Assembly (NCBI GenBank): GCA_947626755.1
Contig: CANQTP010000001.1
Span: 80,656 to 144,655, forward strand
Source of the DNA: an uncultured Clostridia bacterium
Lineage (GTDB): Bacteria > Bacillota > Clostridia > Oscillospirales > Ruminococcaceae
Direction of reading: 5' to 3'
Length of the DNA: 64,000 nucleotides
Within the stretch, counting starts at the first letter, position 1. Every line of letters begins with the position of its first letter. This document shows, piece by piece, positions 32,987-40,020 of this stretch. A program made the position numbers and the translations under genes. The notes under the pieces are model-generated. The model was not told where the DNA came from, searched no databases, and worked only from the letters and a program-made list of their open reading frames with translations.

Positions 32987-35581
32987 ATGTCAAGTATTGA
33001 TACCAGAAACAGATATGCGGGACTTATTTCCGGTCTGGACACGGAGGAAATGGTCAAGTCCATGGCTGCCCTCACCAAGAACCGTATTAATTCCCAGAAA
33101 CAGAAACTCCAGACACTTCAGTGGAAACAGGAATCCTACCGTTCTATTATCTCAAAAATACAGGAATTCCAGAATAAGTATCTCCGCATCGAAAGCCCCA
33201 CTTCCATAAAGGCAAACGCCGTTATGAAGAAGTATCTTGCCACATCTTCAAATGACAAGGTCATTACGGCTTCCGCTTCCGCAGGCGCAACTCCTGCAAA
33301 TTACACAATAAGATCCGCAACAGCTGCAAAGGCTGCTTCCGTATCTTCCGAGGGATCTGTTTCCGCAGGCGAAGTAAATCTTGATTTTTCAAGAAATGTA
33401 AACGGAAAGGAATATTCCGTAAATGTAAACTTTGACGGCGCAGACAAGACCATAACTTTCAAGGGCGGCGCAAGCGTTGAAGAATCCAAGCAGAATTTCC
33501 TCGACGCCATGAATTCCGCATACAAGGGTTCAATGGCAAAGGATCAGGAATTCAGATTCAAGGACGGCACATCTACTCTTGTATTTGACAACAAGGGTTC
33601 CGAGGAGGACGGCACCGACGGTATCGTCCATACTTTCAATATCGGTTACAACTCCGAAGGCGTGGGAATTGCAAACACAGGTTACAGCAGGATCTCCACA
33701 TCTTCTGCGCTGGGTGCTATCAGCTTCAAGCAGGCTCTTGAATCCGAGGACGGCACTTACAGCATCAACATCAACGGCGTTGATTTTACTTTCAATGAAA
33801 ATACCACCGTTTCGCAGATGATAAGCAGGATAAACGATTCAGACGCGGGCGTAACGATCAGTTTCAGCAACGTTTCCCAGAGTTTCAAGATCGAATCCAA
33901 GGAAACAGGCGCAGGCTCCGAGATCACAATGTATCAGACCAAGGGAAATCTTCTCAACGCTCTGTTCAACAAGGAAGCTGATGAGCTGAAACCTGTTGAA
34001 GCAACAAAGGGCAAGTACGAGATCGACGTTAAGGGCGATATTACAGGTACTGTTACAGCGGAACTGAAAGATAAGCTTCTTAACGGTTTCGGCGATGATG
34101 ACGGCGATGCTGCAAAGATCACGCTCAAGATAGCTGCCGAGGACGGCGACTTAAAGGAAATTACAATTGACCTTTCCGAAGCTCTCAAAGCCAAGGACGA
34201 TGGAGCTACATATACCGATGACGAGATCGCAGCGGCTATCAAGGATAAGATCAAAGAGCAGTACAATGCCGTTGCAGATGAAGATCACGACCTTAACGAT
34301 GATTTCTCGGTAAGCTACGACAGCAGCACTGGACAGATCAGCATTGGTTCTGTTTCACAGAAGCTCACGCTCGGTGAGAACGGCTTCAACATTCAGGTAG
34401 GCAGCGGAACTATAGATAATATCCATAAGGCGAACGCTGATGGTTCATATGTTGTTGCGGAAGGCGTTTCCGAAATGAAGTTCATGCTGGACGGCGAAGA
34501 AGTTACCGTTTCGGCTGCAAACGGTTTGGATATTACTCTTAACGATCTTGTGGACGCAGGCGTTATCACAATGCAGAAGGACGGTACTATCCTTGCGTCA
34601 GGAAATCTTTCACTTACGGACGGAGAATTGGATTCCGAAGAATCCAAGCTGCTTAATGCAATATTCGGAAAGACTGAAGGCATTGTGGGAGCTTCCGACG
34701 GTCAGCTTCTGAGCGCTACAGGTTCAAACAGCAAGATCTCCATCAGCAGCGACGGCGGCGAGACCTTTACGACTTACACAAGTTCTTCAAATGTATTCAA
34801 TTTTGACGGAACTTCCATAGATGTTTCCAAGTCGAAGGATTTCACAGCGGCTACAGAGGAAGATTATATTACCATAGAAACAGCAAGAGATACAAGCGGA
34901 CTGAAAGATCTTATCAAGGGATTTGTTGAGGATTACAACAAGCTGCTTTCCGATCTTTACGGTGAGACTTCCACAAAAAGACCTAAGTCCAGCGGTTCAT
35001 ACTACGATCCTCTTACCGAAGAACAGGAAGAGGAAATGACCGACAAGGAAATTGAAAAGTGGAACGAAAACGCCAAGATGGGTCTCCTTTACCGCGATAA
35101 TACCGTTCAGAAGTTCCTTTCAGAGATCAGAGGAGCTATGAATACATATATTGACGGATTCGGACTGTACAACATCGGTGTCAAGCTTACAGACAGCTGG
35201 CAGGACAACGGCAAGTTGGAAATAGACGAAAGCAAGCTTGATACTGCCATCAGCGCATACGGAGATAAGCTTGCAGATCTGTTCACGGATCCTCAGAACG
35301 GTCTTGCGGCAAAGCTGGAATCTGTTGTTGACAAGGCAATTTCCACAAAAACCAAAAAGTATGGTTATCTCACATCGCTTGCAGGTGCGGAAAACACCAA
35401 GACCGATACGGATAACCTTATCTACAGGCAGATAGAGTCCATCAAGAAGATAATAGATAAGCTCAATGAAAAGTATGAAGCTGAACAGGAGCGTTACTGG
35501 AAGCAGTTCTCGGCTCTTGAGACCTACATGGCAAATATGCAGGCTCAGATGTCCTACTTTACAGATACCTCAACAGGCTGA
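32987..35581 (+). CDS. fliD: Flagellar hook-associated protein 2 (filament cap)
   Basis: 864 aa; typical FliD is 450-680. The N-terminal coiled coil begins I-S-G-L-D-T-E-E-M-V-K-S-M and contains L-Q-T-L-Q-W-K-Q-E-S-Y-R; the C-terminal part has F-V-E-D-Y-N-K-L-L-S-D-L, L-G-V-like I-G-V-K-L-T-D-S-W and closes with L-E-T-Y-M-A-N-M-Q-A-Q-M. The enlarged, acidic middle (about 130-620) should form exposed D2-D4 domains of the cap. FliD folds incoming flagellin at the filament tip. GAAAGGATG upstream supports the start. Confidence 0.95.
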   Translation: MSSIDTRNRYAGLISGLDTEEMVKSMAALTKNRINSQKQKLQTLQWKQESYRSIISKIQEFQNKYLRIESPTSIKANAVMKKYLATSSNDKVITASASAGATPANYTIRSATAAKAASVSSEGSVSAGEVNLDFSRNVNGKEYSVNVNFDGADKTITFKGGASVEESKQNFLDAMNSAYKGSMAKDQEFRFKDGTSTLVFDNKGSEEDGTDGIVHTFNIGYNSEGVGIANTGYSRISTSSALGAISFKQALESEDGTYSININGVDFTFNENTTVSQMISRINDSDAGVTISFSNVSQSFKIESKETGAGSEITMYQTKGNLLNALFNKEADELKPVEATKGKYEIDVKGDITGTVTAELKDKLLNGFGDDDGDAAKITLKIAAEDGDLKEITIDLSEALKAKDDGATYTDDEIAAAIKDKIKEQYNAVADEDHDLNDDFSVSYDSSTGQISIGSVSQKLTLGENGFNIQVGSGTIDNIHKANADGSYVVAEGVSEMKFMLDGEEVTVSAANGLDITLNDLVDAGVITMQKDGTILASGNLSLTDGELDSEESKLLNAIFGKTEGIVGASDGQLLSATGSNSKISISSDGGETFTTYTSSSNVFNFDGTSIDVSKSKDFTAATEEDYITIETARDTSGLKDLIKGFVEDYNKLLSDLYGETSTKRPKSSGSYYDPLTEEQEEEMTDKEIEKWNENAKMGLLYRDNTVQKFLSEIRGAMNTYIDGFGLYNIGVKLTDSWQDNGKLEIDESKLDTAISAYGDKLADLFTDPQNGLAAKLESVVDKAISTKTKKYGYLTSLAGAENTKTDTDNLIYRQIESIKKIIDKLNEKYEAEQERYWKQFSALETYMANMQAQMSYFTDTSTG

Positions 35582-35619
35582 TAATCAAGATTATTCCTAA
35601 AAGGCAATATATCCGCCGA

Positions 35620-35812
35620 ATGGTGCTTGCATGGAAGCGGCAACCGGCAGGGAAGTCGGCATGGAAGCCATTAAAACGGCATGGAAGCCGTAAGCAGCAT
35701 GGAAAGCGGCATACAGCAAGGAAGCTGCAAACAGCGAAGGATCGCAGTGAGCGGCAGGGACGCAGCGGCGGGAACATCGGCAGGGCGGCGGGAAACCGTT
35801 CCCCTGCACGGT
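35620..35812 (+). ncRNA. Array of GGA-loop hairpins: candidate CsrA-binding (CsrB-like) RNA
   Basis: Untranslated stretch between fliD and fliS. GGA occurs at 35633, 35651, 35663, 35683, 35701, 35720, 35739, 35758, 35771 and 35791; the intervals are 12-20 nt, mostly 18-20. The complementary TCC occurs only once, at the very end. Eight of the ten lie in A-N-G-G-A-N loops closed by short stems, for example GGC-ATGGAA-GCC (35658-35669), ACGGC-ATGGAA-GCCGT (35676-35691), CCGGC-AGGGAA-GTCGG (35644-35659), CAGC-AAGGAA-GCTG (35714-35727) and GCG-AAGGAT-CGC (35734-35745). This matches the known preferred CsrA site and the layout of CsrB/RsmZ RNAs. No own promoter is evident, so it would be part of the operon mRNA or a processed product. 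Function is inferred. Confidence 0.6.
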
Positions 35813-35848
35813 ATTGCCTTAAAAATATTCTGAAAGGAAATGGTCATA

Positions 35849-36217
35849 GTGTTGCAGAATCCGTACCAGAAATATATGCAGCAAAATGTAACAACAATGA
35901 CTCCGGGACAGCTTGTAGTTGCTCTTTATGACAAAGCCATAACCGAACTTAACAAAGCGATATATTTTATTGATGAAGAACCCAGTATTCCCAAGGCGCA
36001 CAATTCAATAACAAGGGTCGCGGATATTGTGGACACACTTGATTCAAATCTTAAAGAAAAGTATGAAATATCGCAGAATCTTGCGTCAATGTATCAGTAT
36101 TTCCGCGAAAATCTGATAAAAGCAAATGTTAAGAAGGATTCGGAAATATTAAAGGGACTCCTTCCGTTTTTTCAGGAATTGCGTGACGCATTTGCGGAGG
36201 CTTCAAAGGGTTTCTGA
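35849..36217 (+). CDS. fliS: Flagellar export chaperone FliS
   Basis: 122 aa from the GTG at 35849, 10 nt after AAAGGA; the ATG at 35840 in the same frame is only 1 nt from that site. N-P-Y-Q-K-Y at the start, T-P-G-Q-L-V-V-A-L-Y-D-K-A-I and the four-helix pattern (I-T-R-V-A-D-I-V-D-T-L, N-L-A-S-M-Y-Q-Y) identify FliS, which caps the C-terminus of flagellin until export. The ribosome site GGA follows the hairpin array directly, so CsrA bound there could also affect fliS translation (inference). Confidence 0.92.
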   Translation: MLQNPYQKYMQQNVTTMTPGQLVVALYDKAITELNKAIYFIDEEPSIPKAHNSITRVADIVDTLDSNLKEKYEISQNLASMYQYFRENLIKANVKKDSEILKGLLPFFQELRDAFAEASKGF

Positions 36218-36236
36218 GATATAGGGGGAAGCTGTT

Positions 36237-36701
36237 ATGAATACGATCTTAGACCTTATGGAACGCAAAGTGCAGCAGATGGAACGTTACAGCGAGATCA
36301 CCAACCGTATGCTGTATGAGGATATAGACGGTGTGGGGGAGCTGATCGAGGAGCGTCAGAAGCTTATAACTTCTATGGACGGCATTTCTCTGGACATAAA
36401 AAAATACATAAGCGAACAGTCGATGGAAAATCAGGATACGCTCAACAGGCTCATGCAGTTTGAAGATATAGAAGGTCTGAACGGCGAACTTGTAGAACTC
36501 CAGAGCAAGATAAGGCATATCCGAGAACTTAATGACAGGATCGTTCAGGACGACAAAAACGCATACGACCGTTTGGGGAAAATGCGCGACGAACTTCGGG
36601 AACGCCTTGAACAGTCGGCTAAGGGCAAGAAAGTTATTGACTATTTTGCGCAGACATCTATCAATGTAAATAAAGGCTCAAAGCTGAATATTTCCAATTG
36701 A
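36237..36701 (+). CDS. FliT-like flagellar chaperone (tentative)
   Basis: 154 aa, predicted entirely helical with heptads (about 1-35, 55-75, 75-125) and a basic tail. It follows fliS by 19 bp with AGGGGGAAG as ribosome site. In the common order fliD-fliS-fliT the third gene encodes the FliD chaperone FliT; the size and helical character fit, but the sequence is too variable to confirm and FlgN-type helical proteins look similar. Last gene of the flagellar operon; a hairpin follows. Confidence 0.6.
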   Translation: MNTILDLMERKVQQMERYSEITNRMLYEDIDGVGELIEERQKLITSMDGISLDIKKYISEQSMENQDTLNRLMQFEDIEGLNGELVELQSKIRHIRELNDRIVQDDKNAYDRLGKMRDELRERLEQSAKGKKVIDYFAQTSINVNKGSKLNISN

Positions 36702-36728
36702 TACTTGTCAATAATATAAACAAATGCT

Positions 36729-36757
36729 GCCGGGCTGAAAACGGTCCGGCAATCTTT
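36729..36757 (+). terminator. Probable terminator of the flagellar operon
   Basis: Seven-bp stem GCCGGGC/GTCCGGC (one G-U) with loop TGAAAACG, then AATCTTT. The T-run is short, and the tRNA begins 3 nt later, so read-through into the tRNA is possible. Confidence 0.55.
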
Positions 36758-36759
36758 AT

Positions 36760-36836
36760 GCGTCTGTAGCTCAGTTGGATAGAGCGTCGGACTCCGACTC
36801 CGGAGGTCGCAGGTTCGAATCCTGTCAGGCGCACCA
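36760..36836 (+). tRNA. tRNA-Arg, anticodon CCG
   Basis: 77 nt with encoded CCA. Acceptor GCGTCTG/CAGGCGC, D arm GCTC/GAGC, anticodon stem TCGGA/TCCGG with loop CTCCGAC (anticodon CCG, reading CGG), T arm GCAGG/CCTGT with loop TTCGAAT. All four stems pair with only G-U exceptions. Confidence 0.97.
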
Positions 36837-36846
36837 CAAGGCTGAG

Positions 36847-36872
36847 GCGGGGGAGCCCCCGCGGGCTTTTTC
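36847..36872 (+). terminator. tRNA terminator hairpin
   Basis: GCGGGGG-AG-CCCCCGC (36847-36862), then GGGCTTTTT. It also forms the hairpin part of gene-end element copy D. Confidence 0.8.
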
Positions 36873-36996
36873 AGGCAAAGTTTTGTGATCCCTTGCCTAA
36901 ATATAATGTGCGGCAAAGCAAAGCGGGGTCTGCTTCAGGCGTTTTTTTCGTGCGTTTATGCCTGAATATAATGTGCGGCATAGCAAAGCGGGATCT
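36868..36996 (+). repeat. Gene-end interspersed element, copy D, with partial duplication E
   Basis: Copy D: TTTCAGGCAAAGTTTTGTG from 36869 to GTGCGGC at 36914. A partial copy E repeats AATATAATGTGCGGC and about 15 more bases (36964-36996 against 36900-36929), so the end of the element has been duplicated in direct orientation, with GCTTCAGGCG between. Confidence 0.7.
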
Positions 36997-37003
36997 GAAA
37001 ATG

Positions 37004-37037
37004 AAAAATTTTCCGTCTTTATTGGCGGAAAATTTTT
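37004..37037 (+). terminator. AT-rich hairpin
   Basis: Perfect 12-bp arms AAAAATTTTCCG/CGGAAAATTTTT with a 10-nt loop and a T-run. It resembles the hairpin at 18070-18107 and lies at the same place relative to a gene-end element. Confidence 0.65.
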
Positions 37038-37120
37038 ATAATTTCAGCTTTTATTCATGGTATCACAGTGCAGAAGGCAGAAAAGCTTTAACTGAAAATA
37101 ATCAAATAACGTTGGTAAAA

Positions 37121-37156
37121 CGGCAAACAGATCTCATTTTCTGTTTGCTGTTTTTT
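37121..37156 (+). terminator. Stem-loop with T-run
   Basis: CGGCAAACAG/CTGTTTGCTG (one G-U) followed by TTTTTT. No gene directly upstream on this strand, so it may end read-through from the tRNA region or a small unannotated transcript. Confidence 0.6.
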
Positions 37157-37289
37157 ATATCACGGTCAAAAGTCAGATCGGGATAGCCGTGAAGTTGATT
37201 TCAGAGCGTTTTATTTTAAAAATTTTAACAGACAAGCGTTTCTGATTTTGTTTATTGCGACAAAATTTATGCAAATTACATTTCTCTGC

Positions 37290-37318
37290 TTGACAAAGGA
37301 AGTATTGTAATTTATAAT
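37290..37318 (+). promoter_or_regulatory. Sigma-A promoter of the tetR-CPBP pair
   Basis: TTGACA (37290-37295), 17 nt, TATAAT (37313-37318). The AT-rich region after it, with TATAATATAATTAATGTTATATAA, contains imperfect inverted repeats that could be the TetR operator. Confidence 0.8.
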
Positions 37319-37362
37319 ATAATTAATGTTATATAACGCAGATTATAAAAAGGAGAAAGATC

Positions 37363-37935
37363 ATGCCGCCGAAAGCAAAAATTACAAAAGAAATGATCAT
37401 TGACGCTGCTTTTGAAATTGCCCGCGAAACAGGTGCGGAAAATATCAATGCAAGAACCGTTGCGGAAAAGCTGAAATGTTCCACACAGCCTGTTATGTAT
37501 CACTTTGCAACAATTGAAGAATTGAAAAAAGCTGCCTATGCAAAAGCAGACAGCTATCATTCAGAATATCTGATGAATATTGAAGATACGCGCAAAGGCG
37601 TTATGCTTGGGATCGGACTGAATTATATCCGTTTTGCTATGGAAGAACCGCATTTGTTCCGTTTTCTTTTCCAATCAGATCATTTTAACGGAACTACTTT
37701 GCTTGAAATGATAGATTCCGAAGAGCTTGAGCCTGTTCTTTCGGCAATGCAGATAGCAGTTGTAGGAAATAAAGAGCAGGTAAAAGAGATCTTTATAACA
37801 ATTTTTTTATTTGCTCACGGATATGCAAGCATTATCGCCAACAATTCATTAAAATACGACGAGGAAATTATAAGATCCCATTTAGAACGTGCATACAGAG
37901 GTGCAGTATTGGCTGTAAAGGAGAAATTGAAATGA
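37363..37935 (+). CDS. TetR-family transcriptional regulator
   Basis: 190 aa. The N-terminal helix-turn-helix (about 8-55) has the order I-T-K-E-M-I-I-D-A-A-F, R-T-V-A-E-K-L-K-C-S-T-Q-P-V-M-Y-H-F, which is the TetR pattern. The C-terminal ligand domain (about 60-185) is helical. TetR proteins usually repress their own operon and a neighbour until a small molecule binds. It overlaps the next gene by 4 bp, so it should regulate this CPBP protease gene and itself. GGAGAAAG upstream supports the start. Confidence 0.9.
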   Translation: MPPKAKITKEMIIDAAFEIARETGAENINARTVAEKLKCSTQPVMYHFATIEELKKAAYAKADSYHSEYLMNIEDTRKGVMLGIGLNYIRFAMEEPHLFRFLFQSDHFNGTTLLEMIDSEELEPVLSAMQIAVVGNKEQVKEIFITIFLFAHGYASIIANNSLKYDEEIIRSHLERAYRGAVLAVKEKLK

Positions 37936-38603
37936 AAGATCAACAGGTGTTCGGCGATAACAAAAAATATTTTTTTCTTACGATCATAGGCGCGGCAATA
38001 ATGATATTATTAACGGCGGCAAAGGTTGTACCGTCCTCAAAAATAGCAGGATATTCCGTATTTGCGGGGATCGCATTTTTCTTTATTACGGAAGCTGTAT
38101 GCAAAGAAAAAAATTCGGGACTGCGTTTTAATACTATTTTGGCGGATCTTAAAAAGCCGGGTATAATTATCTGGCTGCTGCTGCCGATAGTGAGCGGGAT
38201 CATAACGAATATTATCGGCGGTCTGATATTCCGCGAAGAATTTATTTCCCATGTAATAGGACGGGCAGATGATTTTCTGTCTTTTGATAAAATTGCACTG
38301 CTGATATTTCAGATAATTATTGCAGCTTTTGGTGAGGAAATTGCATATCGGGGATTTTTCTTTGGAAAAACTTCAAAAATATTTCCTGTTTGGTTATGTG
38401 CGGTAGTTTCATCGGCTGTTTTTGCAGCGGGACACATTGCCGCAGGGAATATAAGCATTGTAATTTATGATGTTTTCACCGTATTTATTGACAGTCTGAT
38501 ATTTTCGGTCATTTATTATAAATCGGGCAATTGTGTTATAAGTACATTTTCGCATATTCTTGCAAATGCGGCAGTGCTTATTGAAGTATTTCTATTCTTT
38601 TAA
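37932..38603 (+). CDS. CPBP-family intramembrane glutamic protease (CAAX-protease related)
   Basis: 223 aa with about seven membrane helices. The active motifs are present: G-E-E-I-A-Y-R-G-F-F-F at about 136 (E-E-x-x-x-R), A-A-G-H-I-A at about 173 and F-S-H-I-L-A-N-A at about 207. The family includes eukaryotic Rce1 and bacterial proteins used for bacteriocin maturation or immunity (family knowledge). There is no bacteriocin gene next to it; the TetR partner suggests inducible expression. Confidence 0.9.
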   Translation: MKDQQVFGDNKKYFFLTIIGAAIMILLTAAKVVPSSKIAGYSVFAGIAFFFITEAVCKEKNSGLRFNTILADLKKPGIIIWLLLPIVSGIITNIIGGLIFREEFISHVIGRADDFLSFDKIALLIFQIIIAAFGEEIAYRGFFFGKTSKIFPVWLCAVVSSAVFAAGHIAAGNISIVIYDVFTVFIDSLIFSVIYYKSGNCVISTFSHILANAAVLIEVFLFF

Positions 38604-38698
38604 GTAAAATAAAATTATATATCATGACAAAAATTGATTTTTATATAAAATATAGATCGGGATATTTATAAGTATCTGAATATTAAAAGTTTAATAGT

Positions 38699-39365
38699 TT
38701 ACCGTGCCGAAGACACTTCCTGTTTTCTGTACCGGTCAAAGCCGTTTCTGCCGTTCTTTTTTACTATGTAAAGTGCATCATCGGCGCAGGATTCAGGTCC
38801 TTTAAGGTCGTCCGCGTCATTCGGGAACATTGCCGCTCCGCAGCTGAATGTAAGAGTAAAATTGCCGCATTCCTCCGCATTGTCGCAGGGCTTTACAGAC
38901 TTTGCTTTTTCCCGAAGAAGCTCTATCATACCGCTCACCTTGTCTTTATCACCGTTCCGAACGAGCAGGACAAATTCATCACCGCCATATCTTGATATAT
39001 AACTGTTTTCTCCGAAAATTTCCTTTAGCGCGGCAGAAAATCCGACAAGTATCCTGTCCCCTGCTTCATGTCCGAACTTGTGCGCACCGGATTATATTAT
39101 CCGAAGCTGCTTCCATGAGCCATATTTCCGCATCATCGGTCAGAGACTCGGTATATGCCATATTCTGAATTTCTTGTATCATAACGTTCCGGTAACTGCT
39201 GTCAAGGTTTTTGACAATAAGATATATATTTTTTCGCCCGTCAACTATTTCGTTAAGCGGTTGAAAATCAGGCGGCGGCGAAGAATTCTGCCCGCTGTCT
39301 GCGCTTCCCGAACAGCCCGAAAGTATCAGGATAATGCTTATCAGCAAAACGGTCAAACGCTTCAT
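38699..39365 (-). pseudogene. Decayed lipoprotein-GGDEF (diguanylate cyclase) gene
   Basis: The 5' part, from the ATG at 39365 (GGAGGG upstream), encodes a lipoprotein signal ending I-L-S-G-C and about 70 further residues up to A-S-D-N-I-I-R. There the frame runs into a stop at about 39073. In another frame, from about 39078 downward, a GGDEF domain appears abruptly: K-F-G-H-E-A-G-D-R-I-L, then I-S-R-Y-G-G-D-E-F-V-L-L-V and a C-terminal K-K-N-G-R-N-G-F-D. The first 50-60 residues of a normal GGDEF domain are missing, so a deletion with a frame change fused both parts. The G-G-D-E-F active site survives but the domain cannot fold completely. The gene once made cyclic di-GMP or sensed an envelope signal. 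Confidence 0.8.
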
Positions 39366-39498
39366 TGAGTTATACCCTCCCATATCTTTTATCCGGACAC
39401 TGAAAACAAACAATATATAAATGCATTATAACACACAATTCATTTTATGTCAATCAATTTTTGCATATATATTAATAAAATATCTCTGCAAAATTAAA

Positions 39499-39536
39499 AG
39501 AGAAGATAAGCATTTAACGCCTATCTTCTCTTTTTT
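39499..39536. terminator. Intrinsic terminator, bidirectional
   Basis: Arms AGAGAAGATAAG and CTATCTTCTCTT with loop CATTTAACGC, A-run before and TTTTTT after. It lies beyond the minus-strand XRE gene and upstream of the pseudogene. Confidence 0.8.
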
Positions 39537-39621
39537 ATTTTTTAACATTTTTGATTTTGATAATAAAACATATTAAACACGACATTTTTATCAAAGCACT
39601 GCGAAAAACGAATATTGTTCA

Positions 39622-39867
39622 CTATTCTATTTCCTGCTCAAGATCATCAAATTCCGGAGAACTGAAAAACTCTCCAAGGCTCATATTCAAACCATCACAC
39701 AATATCTTGATAGTCGTGATAGAAACATTTTTACGTTTTTCGTCAAGCAGGCTGTACACAGTTGATGGTGTCACTCCCGATATGTTTGCAAGTTCATTCG
39801 CAGCAATTTCTCGTTCTTTGCAGATGTTTTTGATGCGCTCCACAACAGCGTTTTTCACTGCTGACAT
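39622..39867 (-). CDS. XRE/Cro-family small DNA-binding regulator
   Basis: 81 aa. The helix-turn-helix is plain: I-A-A-N-E-L-A-N-I-S-G-V-T-P-S-T-V-Y-S-L (about 21-40), followed by V-S-I-T-T-I-K-I-L-C-D-G-L-N-M-S-L-G-E-F-F. The acidic tail closes the protein. It has no sensory domain. It is divergent from the SLOG gene at 40021, with about 150 bp between; a palindrome in that gap (39919-39930) is a possible binding site. Confidence 0.9.
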   Translation of the reverse strand: MSAVKNAVVERIKNICKEREIAANELANISGVTPSTVYSLLDEKRKNVSITTIKILCDGLNMSLGEFFSSPEFDDLEQEIE

Positions 39868-39918
39868 AACACCACCGCCTTGATACTTTTTTTATCATTA
39901 TACAAAATTTTACGTTTA

Positions 39919-39937
39919 TGCGTGTACGCACTTGCGT
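39919..39937. promoter_or_regulatory. Candidate operator in the XRE-SLOG intergenic region
   Basis: Palindrome TGCGT-GT-ACGCA (39919-39930) followed by a further half-site TGCGTATA that overlaps the -35 box of the SLOG promoter. Placement suggests repression of the divergent gene by the XRE protein (inference). Confidence 0.45.
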
Positions 39938-39960
39938 ATATCATAAATTTATGTTATGAT
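39932..39960 (+). promoter_or_regulatory. Probable promoter of the SLOG gene
   Basis: TTGCGT (39932-39937), 17 nt, TATGAT (39955-39960), 60 nt before the start codon. Confidence 0.5.
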
Positions 39961-40020
39961 AATAAAAAGTATTCAAGTAAAACAAAAATCGGTCATTAAA
40001 GACCGATGAAAGGAGTTTAT

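Larger units (their letters stand above)
36837..37362. other. Gene-free stretch between tRNA-Arg and tetR
   Basis: About 525 bp. It contains the tRNA terminator, repeat copies D and E, two further stem-loops (37004-37037 and 37121-37156) and the tetR promoter. An open frame of 97 codons crosses it but spans repeats and hairpins and has no ribosome site; I do not regard it as a gene. Confidence 0.7.

Noticed and set aside
35620..35812. CRISPR or plain minisatellite in the spacer
   Set aside because: Units are not identical, stems vary in sequence while loops stay constant, and there are no equal-length spacers or cas genes.
35620..35931. 103-codon plus-strand frame, and minus-strand frames, across the fliD-fliS spacer
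   Set aside because: They overlap fliS, have no ribosome site and their composition simply reflects the GGA repeat; the RNA structure explains the region better.
36641..36916. 91-codon minus-strand frame across the tRNA
   Set aside because: It is the well-known false reading of a tRNA complement (G-A-P-D-R-I-R-T-C-D-L motif).
36893..37186. 97-codon open frame after tRNA-Arg
   Set aside because: It runs through two repeat copies and a perfect hairpin, has no ribosome site and shows no protein-like composition.
39066..39413. The lipoprotein reading frame as an independent gene
   Set aside because: It stops exactly where an incomplete GGDEF domain begins in another frame, so both are parts of one broken gene.
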